Source: Mesorhizobium sp. M2D.F.Ca.ET.226.01.1.1 (GTDB lineage Bacteria; Pseudomonadota; Alphaproteobacteria; Rhizobiales; Rhizobiaceae). Taken from it: 64,000 bases of DNA. The stretch covers positions 502,956 through 566,955 of the forward strand of contig NZ_RZOY02000001.1 of the NCBI RefSeq assembly GCF_004022705.2, in the 5' to 3' direction. Positions 47,510 through 57,358 of the stretch are shown one piece after another (position 1 is the first letter of the stretch; each line of letters starts with the position of its first letter). The notes beneath the pieces are model-generated. The model saw only the letters and a list, made by a program, of their open reading frames with translations, was not told where the DNA came from and made no database searches. The translations under genes were made by a program, and so were the position numbers.

Positions 47510-48331
47510 GTGCTGACCATGCTGGAAGCGGACAAGGTTTTCGCCGGGTCGATCCCGAAGAATTACGATCGCCTCATGGTGCCGCTGATTTTCGAGGCCT
47601 ATGCCGCGGAGACCGCGCGGCGGGCAGCGTCATTCTCACCTCTCGCGGTTTTGGAAACCGCCGCGGGCACCGGGGCCGTTACCCGCGCCCTTGCGCCGAA
47701 ACTTTCTCGCGATGCCACCTACACCGTAACCGACCTCAACCAGCCGATGCTCGACTACGCGGCATCGCGCCAAGGCCCGGACAGCCGTATCACATGGCGC
47801 CAGGCAGATGCGCTGAAGCTGCCGTTCGACAATGCGGCCTTCGACCTCGTCTGCTGTCAGTTCGGCGCCATGTTCTTTCCCGATCGCGTCGCTGCCTACC
47901 GAGAGGCAAAGCGCGTCCTGAAGCCCGGCGGACATTTCCTGTTCAGCGTTTGGGATCGCATCGAGGAGAACATATTCGCTGATGACGTGACGAACGCTCT
48001 CGCCCAGATTTTTCCGCACGATCCGCCGCGTTTCCTGGCGCGCACGCCGCATGGCTATCACGACAAGGACCTGATCCGCGGCGACCTGCGCGCCGCGGGA
48101 TTTTCCGACGTCTCGATCGATACCATAGCCGAGCAGAGCCGCGCATCCTCGCCGCGCGTTCCGGCGGTCGCCTATTGTCAGGGGACGCTGCTTCGCAACG
48201 AGATAGAGGCCAGGGAGGCCGGCAGCTTGGCATCCGCGACCGACTACGCCGAATCCGCGATCGCCGACAGACATGGCGGTGGCGCGGTCGCCGCCAAGAT
48301 CCAGGCGCATATTATCGTGGCTTCGGCCTAG
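47510..48331 (+). CDS. SAM-dependent methyltransferase, class I
   Basis: 273 aa. SAM-binding motif I is VLETAAGTGAVTRALAP, motif II region YTVTDLNQPMLDYA, and motif IV FDLVCCQFGAMFFPDR, as in Methyltransf_11 proteins. GTG 47510 has AAGGGA six bases upstream; ATG 47519 is an alternative. Substrate unknown. Its TAG stop shares the sequence CTAG with the convergent Tat-protein gene's TAG, a four-base overlap. Confidence 0.85.
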   Translation: MLTMLEADKVFAGSIPKNYDRLMVPLIFEAYAAETARRAASFSPLAVLETAAGTGAVTRALAPKLSRDATYTVTDLNQPMLDYAASRQGPDSRITWRQADALKLPFDNAAFDLVCCQFGAMFFPDRVAAYREAKRVLKPGGHFLFSVWDRIEENIFADDVTNALAQIFPHDPPRFLARTPHGYHDKDLIRGDLRAAGFSDVSIDTIAEQSRASSPRVPAVAYCQGTLLRNEIEAREAGSLASATDYAESAIADRHGGGAVAAKIQAHIIVASA

Positions 48332-49704
48332 CTCACCTTGTTGCGCTCGACGGTGAGGTGCGCGTAGCCGGTGTCCGTCGACTGAGACAGATCCCCGGTC
48401 ACGGGATCGGCCCAGCGCTGACCGACGATGGCGCCGTTGCGAGCGCCGTCGATGACATTATCCGAGATGACGGCGGTGCCGGACCCTTCGACGACCGAAA
48501 CGACGATGCCGGTGCCCGCCTTACGGATGATATTGCCGCTCGCTACGACATTGCGCAGATACGGCCCCCAGCCGAGCTGCATACCGTAGAGCGGGGCATT
48601 CTCGACCACACTGCCTGAAACCGTGGTGTCGGCCTCGGCGCTGATGCCGACGCCGAAGCCGGGCGGGTCGGCGGTGTAGGGGCCAACCGTCGTGAGATTG
48701 CGCACGATGTTGTTCGAGCAGACCGCCATGCGGCCGCCCTCGTTGAAGTTGACGATCGAGATGCCGTTGGCGGCGCCGTCGACCAGATTGTTGCTGAGGA
48801 TCGCGCCTTCGAAAGAGAACTCCGAATAGATCCCGGTCTCGCCCGAGCGCGAGCAGCTGTTGCCGGTGATCTGCAGATTGCTCGCGCTGTTGGCGCGGAT
48901 CGCGGTGAAGGCGCAGTCGGAAACGACATTGCCCGAGATGATAACGTTGCCGGCGCGGAAGGCGTTGATGCCGTTGCCGTTCTGGCCGGTACCGCCGCTG
49001 CGTGCGCCGATCCGCTGGACCCGGTTGCCGCTGACGATGGTGCCGTCCTCCGCTGCCTGCCAGCGATGCACGAGGATGCCGCCATTGGCGCAATCGGAAA
49101 CGGTATTGCCGGAAATCTCCAGCCCGCCGGCCTCGACCGAATAGATACCGGCATCCGCCGCACCGGAAATGTCGGAGCGGCCGACGCGGCCGACGGCATG
49201 TTCGAGCGCCAGCCCGTTCTTACCGCTGCCGGTCACCTGGCAATTGTCGACGACGAGATGGGCGACGCGGCGCAGGTCGAGCAGGCCTTGTGTGTAGTCG
49301 GCCAGCCACCGATTGCTGCCGTCGAAGACGAGGCCGGTGAGCTCGATATGCTCTGCCTGTTCGGCCATCATCAGATGGCCGTTGCCGCCATAGACGATGC
49401 GCGTCGCGCCCGGCACGCCCGACAGGCGCACGCGGGCCGGCAGCTTGAGGTTTGAGACGAGATAGGTCCCGGGCGGTAGGAACACCGGCTGGTCGCGGTC
49501 GCTGGCCTCGGCCAGCATCTTGGCGAAAACCTTGCTCTGGTCGTCGATCGCACCCGGCTGCACGCCGATCTCGGTGGCATTGATCGAGCCGCGCATGGCG
49601 GCCATCTCGATACCCGGCAGCGATTTCGCCGCTGCCTTGCCGGCGAAGAGGCCGGCGACGGCGAAGCCGGCGGTCCGGGCAAGCAGCGTTCGTCTGTTCA
49701 ACAT
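48328..49704 (-). CDS. Tat-exported right-handed beta-helix repeat protein (TIGR03808-like)
   Basis: 458 aa. The twin-arginine signal is NRRTLLARTAGFAVAGLFAG at the N-terminus with AAAKS after it. Then come parallel beta-helix repeats (pectate-lyase-like NosD pattern): many GN-V/I-ISGN units, for example ISGNTVSDCANGGILVH and ISGNVVSDCAFTAIRAN. I recall a rhizobial family defined as a Tat-translocated repeat protein of unknown function. The front part has the VFLPPGTYLVSNLKLPA start of a pectin-lyase fold. Start at 49704 keeps the Tat motif at the N-terminus; the frame to 49770 would bury it. Likely binds or cleaves a polysaccharide, but no catalytic set is evident. Confidence 0.82.
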   Translation of the reverse strand: MLNRRTLLARTAGFAVAGLFAGKAAAKSLPGIEMAAMRGSINATEIGVQPGAIDDQSKVFAKMLAEASDRDQPVFLPPGTYLVSNLKLPARVRLSGVPGATRIVYGGNGHLMMAEQAEHIELTGLVFDGSNRWLADYTQGLLDLRRVAHLVVDNCQVTGSGKNGLALEHAVGRVGRSDISGAADAGIYSVEAGGLEISGNTVSDCANGGILVHRWQAAEDGTIVSGNRVQRIGARSGGTGQNGNGINAFRAGNVIISGNVVSDCAFTAIRANSASNLQITGNSCSRSGETGIYSEFSFEGAILSNNLVDGAANGISIVNFNEGGRMAVCSNNIVRNLTTVGPYTADPPGFGVGISAEADTTVSGSVVENAPLYGMQLGWGPYLRNVVASGNIIRKAGTGIVVSVVEGSGTAVISDNVIDGARNGAIVGQRWADPVTGDLSQSTDTGYAHLTVERNKVS

Positions 49705-49811
49705 CGGCACAGGTCCTGGCGTTTCGCCTTGTCCTTCGCAGGAATCGTGCCAGGGTGAACTCATCGGCAAACCGCTTGTGCAGTCGCCTCGCCAAGCCTA
49801 AGTTCATTCGC

Positions 49812-50294
49812 ATGAGCAGAGCTTTTACCCGAGAAGAAGACAGCGAAAACGCCATTGCCGGCGTCGGCGAACGTCCAGTGAGCTCCCATCGCAATTTGGT
49901 GACGGAGCGCGGCCTGGCCATGATCGAGGACAATCTCGCCGACCTGCGCGACGTCCTGGCCAAGGCGGAACGTAAGGGCGACCGCGAGCGCATCGCCGTG
50001 GTTTCACGCGACCTGCGCTACTGGACCGCGCGGCGCGAGAGCGCCGAGCTTTCGGTGCCGGAGCCGGGCAGCGACGTGGTCCGCTTCGGCATGGGCGTCA
50101 CGCTGGAAGGCGACGACGGCAAGAAGGTGCATTGGCGCATCGTCGGCGAGGACGAGGCCGATCCCTCGAAGGGCAGCATTTCCCATGTTTCGCCGATGGC
50201 TGTCGCGCTGTTCGGCAAGAAGGTCGGCGATGTGGCTGCCGTAAACGGCAAGGAATGGGAAATCGTCAAGCTCTCCGACAAGGCTGAGAATTAG
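49812..50294 (+). CDS. GreA/GreB-family transcription elongation factor
   Basis: 160-aa protein. The central coiled-coil region is TERGLAMIEDNLADLRDVLAKAERKGDRERIAVVSRDLRYWTARR in two helices. A GreA/GreB C-terminal domain follows (VTLEGDDGKKVHWRIVGEDE, SHVSPMAVALFGKKVGD). The N-terminal finger looks shorter than canonical GreA, so this may be one of the GreA paralogues that bind polymerase without strong cleavage stimulation. Start ATG 49812 has only modest support; the frame extends to 49755. Confidence 0.82.
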   Translation: MSRAFTREEDSENAIAGVGERPVSSHRNLVTERGLAMIEDNLADLRDVLAKAERKGDRERIAVVSRDLRYWTARRESAELSVPEPGSDVVRFGMGVTLEGDDGKKVHWRIVGEDEADPSKGSISHVSPMAVALFGKKVGDVAAVNGKEWEIVKLSDKAEN

Positions 50295-50303
50295 CGGTCG
50301 GCC

Positions 50304-50580
50304 TACTTTGCAAGCCTTCGCAGTTCAGCCTCGTATTTGTCCATGACAACCCGAGCGGCGTTCATTTGCCGCTCATGATTGTCGTGGCGGACCGGCCTTG
50401 GAATGAGGCCGTCGTCGGTTTCGGTGATCTGGAACTCATCCCCAACCGAAGGTCCAAGCTGTCAAGCAATTCGCGTGGCAGCAGCAAGGCCCCAGATCCG
50501 TCCTTAAGCCCGTGGATGATTGTCGTGAATATTATCGCGCCATGGTTGTATCTATTTCCATAGAACAACCTTTCAGCCAA
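50304..50580 (-). pseudogene. Frameshifted AbrB/MazE-like antitoxin remnant
   Basis: On the minus strand, the frame HGLKDGSGALLLPRELLDSL DLRLG (about 50513 down to 50447) looks like a MazE/SpoVT-AbrB N-terminal domain. Immediately after LRLG the frame must shift by one base to continue as DEFQITETDDGLIPRP and run to a TAG at 50306-50304 (ending ELRRLAK). Restoring one G in the GGGG run at about 50439-50443 would join the two parts. The 5' start is also unclear: the nearest ATG reading MAR hits a stop. No toxin gene is adjacent. Either a decayed gene or a sequencing error in a homopolymer. Confidence 0.6.
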
Positions 50581-50592
50581 ATCAGCAAGCCC

Positions 50593-52716
50593 TCACTGAG
50601 CCGCCAGCAACCGATCCATCAGCCGGTTCGCCGCTTCGGGTATGACGGTCCCCGGCGGAAAAATCTCCGCCGCGCCCGCCGCCAGCACCGCGTCATAATC
50701 CTGCGGTGGGATGACGCCGCCTGCGACGATCAGCATGTCGCCGTGGCCAAGCTTTTTCAGCGCTGCCTTGAGTTCGGGGATCAGCGTCAGGTGCCCGGCG
50801 GCCAAAGAGGACGCGCCGATGATGTCGACGTCGTGCTGAACGGCGAGCTTCGCGATCTCGTCCGGCGTCTGGAACATCGGCCCGACGGTGACGTCGAAGC
50901 CCAGATCGGCAAAGGCGCTGGCGATCACCTTCTGACCGCGGTCGTGGCCGTCCTGGCCCATCTTGGCGACCAGGATGCGCGGCTTGCCGCCGGATTTCTT
51001 CTCGAACGCTTTGATCTTCTCCTGCAGCGGGTCGAGCGCAGGGTTGTCGCCGAGCGCGTCCCGGTAGACGCCGGAGATCGTCTGCACCGCAGCCGTGTGG
51101 CGGCCGAAGACTTTTTCCAGCGCGAGAGAAATCTCGCCGACCGTGGCGTTGGCGCGCGCAGCGCGGATCGCGAATTCGAGCAGGTTCTCGTCGCCCTCGG
51201 CGGCACGGGTCAGTGCCGCCAGCGCGTCCTCAAGTGCTTTGACATCGCGCGTGCCTTTGAGCCGCTGCAGCTTCGCCAATTGCCGGGCTTTCACCTCGGC
51301 ATTGTCGATCTTCAGCACGTCGACTTCGATGTCCATCTGCGGCCGATGCGCGTTGACGCCGACCAGAATTTGCTCGCCGGAATCGATGCGCGCCTGCGTG
51401 CGTGCGGCGGCTCCCTCAATGCGCAGCTTCGGGATGCCTTTCTCGATCGCCGCCGCCATGCCGCCGAGGCTTTCGACCTCCTCGATATGGGCAAGCGCGC
51501 GCGCCGCCAGGTCATGCGTGAGCCGTTCGACATAGGCCGAGCCACCCCACGGATCGATCATGCGCGTGGTGCCGGATTCCTTCTGCAGGATGAGCTGCGT
51601 GTTGCGCGCGATCCGCGCCGAATGGTCGGTCGGCAGCGCCATCGCCTCATCGAAGGAATTAGTGTGCAGCGACTGCGTGTGCCCCTGCGTCGCCGCCATC
51701 GCCTCAACCATCGTGCGGGTGATGTTGTTGTAGGGATCCTGCGCCGTCAGCGACCATCCGGACGTCTGGCAGTGGGTGCGCAGCGACAGCGAGCGCTCGT
51801 CCTTCGGCGCGAAATTCTTCTGCATCAGGCTCGACCACAGCAGGCGCGCTGCGCGCAGCTTGGCGACCTCCATGAAGAAGTTCATGCCGATCGCCCAGAA
51901 GAAGGACAGTCGTGGCCCGAAGCGGTCGATGTCGAGCCCGGCGGCGACACCGGCGCGCGCATACTCGATGCCGTCGGCAATGGTGTAGGCCAGCTCCAGG
52001 TCGGCCGTCGCGCCGGCCTCCTGCATGTGGTAGCCGGAGATCGAGATCGAGTTGAACTTCGGCATATGCTTGGAGGTGTAGGCAAAGATGTCCGACACGA
52101 TCCGCATCGAAGGCTTCGGCGGATAGATGTAGGTGTTGCGGACCATGAACTCCTTCAGAATGTCGTTCTGAATGGTCCCGGCCAGATCCTTCTGCGCGAC
52201 GCCCTGTTCCTCCGCCGCGACGATGAAGAGAGCCATGATCGGCAGCACCGCGCCGTTCATCGTCATCGACACCGTCATCTCGTTGAGCGGAATGCCGTCG
52301 AAAAGCTGGCGCATGTCGAGGATGGAATCGATCGCCACGCCGGCCATGCCGACATCGCCGGCGACGCGCGGATGGTCGCTGTCATAGCCGCGATGCGTGG
52401 CGAGGTCGAAAGCGACCGATAGCCCTTTCTGGCCGGCCGCGAGGTTGCGCCGGTAGAAGGCGTTGGACTCTTCCGCCGTGGAGAAGCCGGCATATTGCCG
52501 GATCGTCCAGGGCTGCTGGACATACATGGTGGGGTAGGGGCCGCGCACGAAGGGCGGCAGGCCCGGATAGGTGTCGAGATTGGCGAGCCCCCTGAGGTCG
52601 CCTTGCGTATAGAGATGTTTGACGGCGATGCCTTCCGCCGTCATCCGCTGGCCCTTGAGCTCGACCGGCGCGCGACGCGGCGCCGACCAGCCGATCTTGC
52701 TGAAATCCGGGATCAT
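50593..52716 (-). CDS. mutB: Methylmalonyl-CoA mutase, large subunit
   Basis: 707-aa adenosylcobalamin-dependent mutase converting methylmalonyl-CoA to succinyl-CoA. The N-terminal substrate barrel includes [36 protein letters not shown] and [20 protein letters not shown]. The C-terminal B12 domain has the cobalt-ligand motif GQDGHDRG and [13 protein letters not shown] 52716 overlaps the small-subunit stop (ATGA). The longer frame to 53322 is antisense to that gene. Completes propionyl-CoA degradation, and can act in the ethylmalonyl-CoA or PHB-related pathways of rhizobia. Confidence 0.95.
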   Translation of the reverse strand: MIPDFSKIGWSAPRRAPVELKGQRMTAEGIAVKHLYTQGDLRGLANLDTYPGLPPFVRGPYPTMYVQQPWTIRQYAGFSTAEESNAFYRRNLAAGQKGLSVAFDLATHRGYDSDHPRVAGDVGMAGVAIDSILDMRQLFDGIPLNEMTVSMTMNGAVLPIMALFIVAAEEQGVAQKDLAGTIQNDILKEFMVRNTYIYPPKPSMRIVSDIFAYTSKHMPKFNSISISGYHMQEAGATADLELAYTIADGIEYARAGVAAGLDIDRFGPRLSFFWAIGMNFFMEVAKLRAARLLWSSLMQKNFAPKDERSLSLRTHCQTSGWSLTAQDPYNNITRTMVEAMAATQGHTQSLHTNSFDEAMALPTDHSARIARNTQLILQKESGTTRMIDPWGGSAYVERLTHDLAARALAHIEEVESLGGMAAAIEKGIPKLRIEGAAARTQARIDSGEQILVGVNAHRPQMDIEVDVLKIDNAEVKARQLAKLQRLKGTRDVKALEDALAALTRAAEGDENLLEFAIRAARANATVGEISLALEKVFGRHTAAVQTISGVYRDALGDNPALDPLQEKIKAFEKKSGGKPRILVAKMGQDGHDRGQKVIASAFADLGFDVTVGPMFQTPDEIAKLAVQHDVDIIGASSLAAGHLTLIPELKAALKKLGHGDMLIVAGGVIPPQDYDAVLAAGAAEIFPPGTVIPEAANRLMDRLLAAQ

Positions 52717-54155
52717 AATCCGGCTCCGATCGACTGATCGATGCGCAGCGGAAACAGCGGCTCGCAGGTCGCCACCCCTTCCGTCAGCGCCGGCCGCCGC
52801 TCTTGCGGCAGCGTCTCGACAGGGCGCTCCGTGCCGACGCGGTAAAGCGTCGTGCCGACAATGCCGCGTTCGCCCGACCGATAAGCGGCGTTGCGCTTTG
52901 CGGCGGCCGTCTGCACGCGGTTCTGGATGTAGCCCTGCTGCAGGCTGGCGAGCACGCCGCCCTCGGCCTCGATGCGCTGGAATTCTTCCCAGGCAGCAGT
53001 GCAGAGATCGTTGGTCAGCGCCTCGACCGCGCCCGAGCCGCTGGCCGGATCGGCGACATGGCCGACATGGCTCTCCTCGGCCATGATCAACTGCGCGTTG
53101 CGGGCGACGCGGCGGGCAAAGCCGGCAGGCAGTCCATGCGCGATCGTGTGCGGCAGGACCGAGATCGAATCGGCGCCGCCGGTGGCCGCCGCGAAGGCTG
53201 CGATCGCGGTGCGCAAGATGTTGGTCTCCGGATCCGCCATCGTCATCATGCGATAGGAAGTCTCGGCATGGATGCTGGCTGTCGAGGCCGGGATCGAGCA
53301 GGCCTCCTGGATGCGTGCCCACAGCTTGCGCAATGCCCGCACCTTGGCCATCGACAGGAACTGGTCCTGATCGACGCTGAGCGCGAAACCGATATACGGC
53401 GCCGCATAGACCAGCGGCTGGCGCGCCTTCTCGAACATCCTGAGATAGGACACGGCCGAGGCCGTCATCGTGCCGAGTTCCTGCGCTTCGGTGGCGCCGG
53501 CATTGTGGAAGACGCGGCCGTCGGCCTCCAGCAGCACACCCGGCACGCCCATCGAGAAGAAATGCGCCAGCGACTGCGGCATCGATTCCTGCAGCGCCTC
53601 GATCGAGGTACGCAGCCGCCCGGTACCGGCGAAAATAGCCGCCGGGTCGATGCCGAAGGAAAGGTTGAGCTTGGTCGGATCGGAGCGGCGGCGGCTTAGG
53701 AAAGCGAGCAGCCAGTCGGCCACGGCACGGCTCCAGGGATGCGCGTCGATACGCACCTGCACGCGATTGAGCGGCACGCCGTCGAGCGCCCTTTCCAACG
53801 CTTCCGCGGTGCGCGGCAGGCCGTAGCCGAAGGCATTCGGCGCGCCCTCGAACACCAGCGACAGGCCGGTAGCCCCCTGGGCGATGTCTTCAAGGGCTTG
53901 CGCGCTTGCCCGGGCGATGTCCGGATCGTCGACGCGCTGGCTGACGATCCAGGGCGCAGTCGGATTTGTACGCGGCTGCGGCTCGGCGGTCGTCGAACGC
54001 TGGCTGAGTGGCGCGATGCAGATGCCGTCATCGGTGTGGGAGACGAGCTTTTCCTCGAAGGAACCGCCGGCAAGCGCCTTCTCCGCCAGCGCCCGCCAAC
54101 GCTTGGCGTCCGCGTTCGGAAGGTCGACATCCTGGGTCAAGGCGCCGGCGCCCAT
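52713..54155 (-). CDS. mutA: Methylmalonyl-CoA mutase, small subunit
   Basis: 480-aa catalytically inactive partner of the large subunit. The barrel domain is recognisable ([58 protein letters not shown]). It ends soon after the barrel ([15 protein letters not shown]) and has no cobalamin-binding domain, whereas the classical small subunit carries a degenerate one and is over 600 aa. Alphaproteobacterial homologues are often this short. Overlaps the large-subunit start by four bases. Confidence 0.9.
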   Translation of the reverse strand: MGAGALTQDVDLPNADAKRWRALAEKALAGGSFEEKLVSHTDDGICIAPLSQRSTTAEPQPRTNPTAPWIVSQRVDDPDIARASAQALEDIAQGATGLSLVFEGAPNAFGYGLPRTAEALERALDGVPLNRVQVRIDAHPWSRAVADWLLAFLSRRRSDPTKLNLSFGIDPAAIFAGTGRLRTSIEALQESMPQSLAHFFSMGVPGVLLEADGRVFHNAGATEAQELGTMTASAVSYLRMFEKARQPLVYAAPYIGFALSVDQDQFLSMAKVRALRKLWARIQEACSIPASTASIHAETSYRMMTMADPETNILRTAIAAFAAATGGADSISVLPHTIAHGLPAGFARRVARNAQLIMAEESHVGHVADPASGSGAVEALTNDLCTAAWEEFQRIEAEGGVLASLQQGYIQNRVQTAAAKRNAAYRSGERGIVGTTLYRVGTERPVETLPQERRPALTEGVATCEPLFPLRIDQSIGAGL

Positions 54156-54408
54156 CGCTCTCCTCCCTTCTCGGCCGCATCAGCCGGTACAACCAATCTA
54201 GGGTCGGGAACCCGAGATCACAATGCGTCATGCGGCCGGCTTCCCTGGCGGCCAGCTAACCGATTGCCAAACATGCGCAAAATCCGCAAGTGGGAAAGGC
54301 CAAACTCGGCGCCTGCTCCAAACGCGATGCTGGCCATTGCCGCCTGCGGCTTGCGTTACTATACCTCCGTGAGGCCTTTGAGCGGAACAGATTGCGGAGA
54401 TCGGACAT

Positions 54409-55932
54409 ATGGCTGACGAGACCAGCATCTTCATCGGCGCCAGCCGCAAGCCCGACGATTCCTATCAGCGCGCCGAAGAGCTGTTGCTGCGCTACGGCAA
54501 CCGCCACGGCCTTGTCACGGGGGCAACGGGCACTGGCAAGACAGTCAGCCTGCAGATACTGGCCGAGGGCTTCTCGAATGCCGGCGTGCCGGTCTTCTGC
54601 GCCGATATCAAGGGCGATCTTTCCGGCATATCCATGATGGGTGAGGCCAAGGATTTCCTGGTCAAGCGCGCCGGCGAGGTGAAGCTCGATCCCTACCAGT
54701 TCCAGGAATTCCCGGTGATCTTCTGGGACCTGTTCGGCGAGCAGGGCCACCCGATCCGCGCCACCATTTCCGAGATGGGGCCGCTGCTGCTCTCGCGGCT
54801 GATGAACCTCACCGAAGCGCAGGAAGGTATCATGAACATCGCCTTCCGTATCGCCGACGAGGAAGGCCTGCTGCTGCTTGATCTGAAGGACCTGCAGGCG
54901 CTGCTGGCCAACATCGCCGAGCGCGCCGACGAGCTCAGCGCCCGCTACGGCAACGTCACCAAACCCTCCGTCGGCGCCATCCAGCGCACGCTGCTGGTGC
55001 TTGAGCAGCAGGGTGCAGCGAACTTCTTCGGCGAGCCGGCGCTGCGCATCGCCGACGTCATGCGCACCACCCGCGACGGCCGCGGCGCGATCAGCGTTCT
55101 GGCCGCCGACAAGCTGATGATGAATCCCAGGCTTTACGCCACCTTCCTACTCTGGCTGATGTCGGAACTGTTCGAGGAACTGCCCGAGGTCGGCGATCTC
55201 GACAAGCCGAAGCTGGTCTTCTTCTTCGACGAGGCGCATCTTCTGTTCGAGGACGCGCCGAAGGTGCTGATCGACCGCGTCGAGCAGGTGGTGCGGCTGA
55301 TCCGTTCCAAGGGTGTCGGCGTCTATTTCGTCACCCAGAACCCGCTGGATATCCCGGAAAAGGTGCTCGCTCAGCTCGGCAACCGCGTCCAACACGCGCT
55401 GCGCGCCTATACGCCGCGCGAACAGCAGGCGGTGCGCACGGCTGCCGAGACCTTCCGGCCCAATCCCGATTTCGACTGCGCCACGGCGATCACCCAGCTC
55501 GCCACCGGCGAGGCGCTGGTCTCGATGCTGGAGGACAAGGGCGTGCCGGCCATGGTCCAACGCACGCTGATCCGGCCGCCATCGTCTAGGCTCGGGCCGA
55601 TCACGCCGGACGAGCGCCGCAAGATCATCGCCGAGAGCCCTGTCGCCGGTCAGTACGACCGGGTCGTCGATCGCGAATCGGCCTTCGAGATCCTGCAGAA
55701 GAAAGCCAAGGAAGCGCAGGACGCCGAGGCGCAGGCACAGCAGCAAAACAGTAGCGGCTCGCGCTGGACCATTCCGGGCTTCGACGATGTTCTGGGAACC
55801 GGCAACCGGCGGTCTTCCAACCGCCAGACCGTCGCTGAAGCCGCCATCAAATCGGTGGTGCGCTCGGTCGGCTCGTCCGTCGGCCGCGCCATCGTGCGCG
55901 GCATCCTGGGCAGCCTGGCGCGCGGGCGCTAG
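54409..55932 (+). CDS. HerA-like ATPase (DUF853/YjgR family)
   Basis: 507-aa P-loop protein related to HerA/FtsK-type motors. Walker A is GLVTGATGTGKTVSLQ (about residues 35-50), Walker B KLVFFFDEAHLLFED (about 266-280), with the sensor-like YFVTQNPLDIPEKVLAQLGN. An Ala/Gln-rich segment at about 430-450 and a basic Ser/Arg-rich tail (VVRSVGSSVGRAIVRGILG) follow. Function of YjgR-type proteins is not established. It stands alone; neighbouring genes run in other directions or are far away. ATG 54409 follows a short AT-richer stretch. Confidence 0.88.
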   Translation: MADETSIFIGASRKPDDSYQRAEELLLRYGNRHGLVTGATGTGKTVSLQILAEGFSNAGVPVFCADIKGDLSGISMMGEAKDFLVKRAGEVKLDPYQFQEFPVIFWDLFGEQGHPIRATISEMGPLLLSRLMNLTEAQEGIMNIAFRIADEEGLLLLDLKDLQALLANIAERADELSARYGNVTKPSVGAIQRTLLVLEQQGAANFFGEPALRIADVMRTTRDGRGAISVLAADKLMMNPRLYATFLLWLMSELFEELPEVGDLDKPKLVFFFDEAHLLFEDAPKVLIDRVEQVVRLIRSKGVGVYFVTQNPLDIPEKVLAQLGNRVQHALRAYTPREQQAVRTAAETFRPNPDFDCATAITQLATGEALVSMLEDKGVPAMVQRTLIRPPSSRLGPITPDERRKIIAESPVAGQYDRVVDRESAFEILQKKAKEAQDAEAQAQQQNSSGSRWTIPGFDDVLGTGNRRSSNRQTVAEAAIKSVVRSVGSSVGRAIVRGILGSLARGR

Positions 55933-56225
55933 GGCTGGGCGGGAACCGCATTCCGGCGCGTTGGTCTGACGCTCGCCGCCCTAAGCGAATTGCGCATGGC
56001 GCCCTGACCCGTGAGAGGCTGTCTTTTGTTACCTCACGACGAAAAAATCTTACTTGCGAACAAGCACATAGCATCAGCGGCATCTAAAATTTTCGCGAGG
56101 GAAGTTTTTCAACGCCGAACCGCAATTTCGTGAAATACCGGATGCCTCAAATCATGGCTCTTGCAAGGCTGCCGCCGGAAGATCCGATGGCGTTTTACCA
56201 ACCATGCGCTTGATCACGATTTGTT
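55933..56225. other. Intergenic region before AraC-type gene
   Basis: 293 bases without a supported gene. The right part (56030-56160) is AT-richer (GACGAAAAAATCTTACTTG and CATCTAAAATTTTCGCGAGG), which may hold a promoter. No repeat or hairpin of note was seen. Confidence 0.4.
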
Positions 56226-56720
56226 TTGCCTGGGGAACCGAAAACACGTGTTGAGGTTGGGCCAAGACGGGCTGGGGCTGAGCATCAGGAGGCCGTGTTG
56301 CGGCGCGACGATGATCTACCAGCCCTATTGTCGGAGATCGCTTCCGACAGGGCTCCGTTGCTGAACGCAAAAGGCGGATTGTCGGCAAGGCATACCCACC
56401 AGATCCAGCAATTCCTGAAGGAGAATTTCTCGCGCAAGCTGTCGCTGCCCGAGATGGCGGCGGTGTGCGACTTGTCCCCTTACCATTTCGCCCGTGCTTT
56501 TTCGAAGACGTTCGGCGTGTCGCCGTATCAATATGTTCTGGCTCTTCGCCTCGATCTTGCCGAGAAGCTGCTGGCCGACAGCCGCATGTCGATCACGGAC
56601 ATTGCCGATTTGAGCGGCTTCTCGAGCCAGAGCCACTTCACCACAATGATGAGGAAGTATCGCCATGCGACACCTCAGCAGGTGCGCACGGGGCAGCGCC
56701 GCTCGAAGTCCAAAAAATAA
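56226..56720 (+). CDS. Short AraC-family transcriptional regulator
   Basis: At most 164 aa. The last about 105 residues are a complete AraC DNA-binding domain with two helix-turn-helix motifs: LSLPEMAAVCDLSPYHFARAF and ITDIADLSGFSSQSHFTTMM. It ends in a basic tail. The first about 55 residues (TTG start; alternatives are in-frame GTGs near 56250 and 56296) do not look like an AraC sensor domain. The gene is about half the usual length, so it may have lost its N-terminal domain, or it may be a genuine short type. Target unknown; the adhesin locus downstream is one possibility. Confidence 0.68.
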   Translation: MPGEPKTRVEVGPRRAGAEHQEAVLRRDDDLPALLSEIASDRAPLLNAKGGLSARHTHQIQQFLKENFSRKLSLPEMAAVCDLSPYHFARAFSKTFGVSPYQYVLALRLDLAEKLLADSRMSITDIADLSGFSSQSHFTTMMRKYRHATPQQVRTGQRRSKSKK

Positions 56721-56905
56721 GACCATTCTAAATTAGCAATCAACAAGTTGAATGCCCGCTAATGCTTGAGTAACTTACTGTTAACTGCCGATTTCTCGCT
56801 GAATATTTTTGGATGTAACAGCAATTTATTGGAATACCTGAGTTCAAAAACATGACCTCTTGAGGCAGTTCCGGCTTTCCCGGATTCCGATTTGGCTGAG
56901 GGGAC

Positions 56906-57358
56906 ATGAGCGACGACACGGCGGTTCGCCGAAGCCTTTCCGAGGAGATCGGTTATTGGCTGGAGTCGGCTTCGAGGACGCTCGAAAAGCGCTATGGCAA
57001 TGGCGTTCCACAGGCCAAGCAAGATATCCTGCTTGCGCACTATCTCTACGGTCTCACCGCTGTCGTCCACGCCGGCGATGAGCCTGCCGTCCATCTGGCG
57101 GCGATGCAGTCCTATCTGGAGCGGCTGATTCCCAAGGAGCGCGTCGCGGCAGCGCTCCGGGCCGTTCCCGAAGAGGGCGATTCCTGGCTTGAGAACACGC
57201 TCGATCGCGTCGAGGCGATCGGTGAGAAGCAGGGCCACGCGCTGCTCGCGCGCGGCGCTGACGTCATTCCATTTTCGAGCAGACACGCTTCGGCGGCAGG
57301 GTCGGCGGAACCTGCCGTCATCGAGCGCCACGCGCCAAAGGAGGCCCTCTCGCAATGA
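56906..57358 (+). CDS. Hypothetical protein coupled to the adhesin gene
   Basis: 150-aa soluble, mostly helical protein without signal or membrane segment. I do not recognise the family. Visible traits are a helix-rich N-terminal two-thirds (LSEEIGYWLESASRTLEKRY, DEPAVHLAAMQSYLERLIP) and a flexible Ala/Ser-rich tail. GAGGGGAC precedes the ATG, and its TGA overlaps the ATG of the trimeric autotransporter (ATGA). Coupling suggests it acts on that adhesin, as a chaperone or regulator. The 185 bases upstream are unusually AT-rich and probably hold the operon promoter. Confidence 0.78.
   Translation: MSDDTAVRRSLSEEIGYWLESASRTLEKRYGNGVPQAKQDILLAHYLYGLTAVVHAGDEPAVHLAAMQSYLERLIPKERVAAALRAVPEEGDSWLENTLDRVEAIGEKQGHALLARGADVIPFSSRHASAAGSAEPAVIERHAPKEALSQ

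Noticed and set aside
50512..52422. 636-codon open frame antisense to the mutase large subunit
   Set aside because: Mirror frame; the opposite strand has a full-length, motif-complete enzyme.
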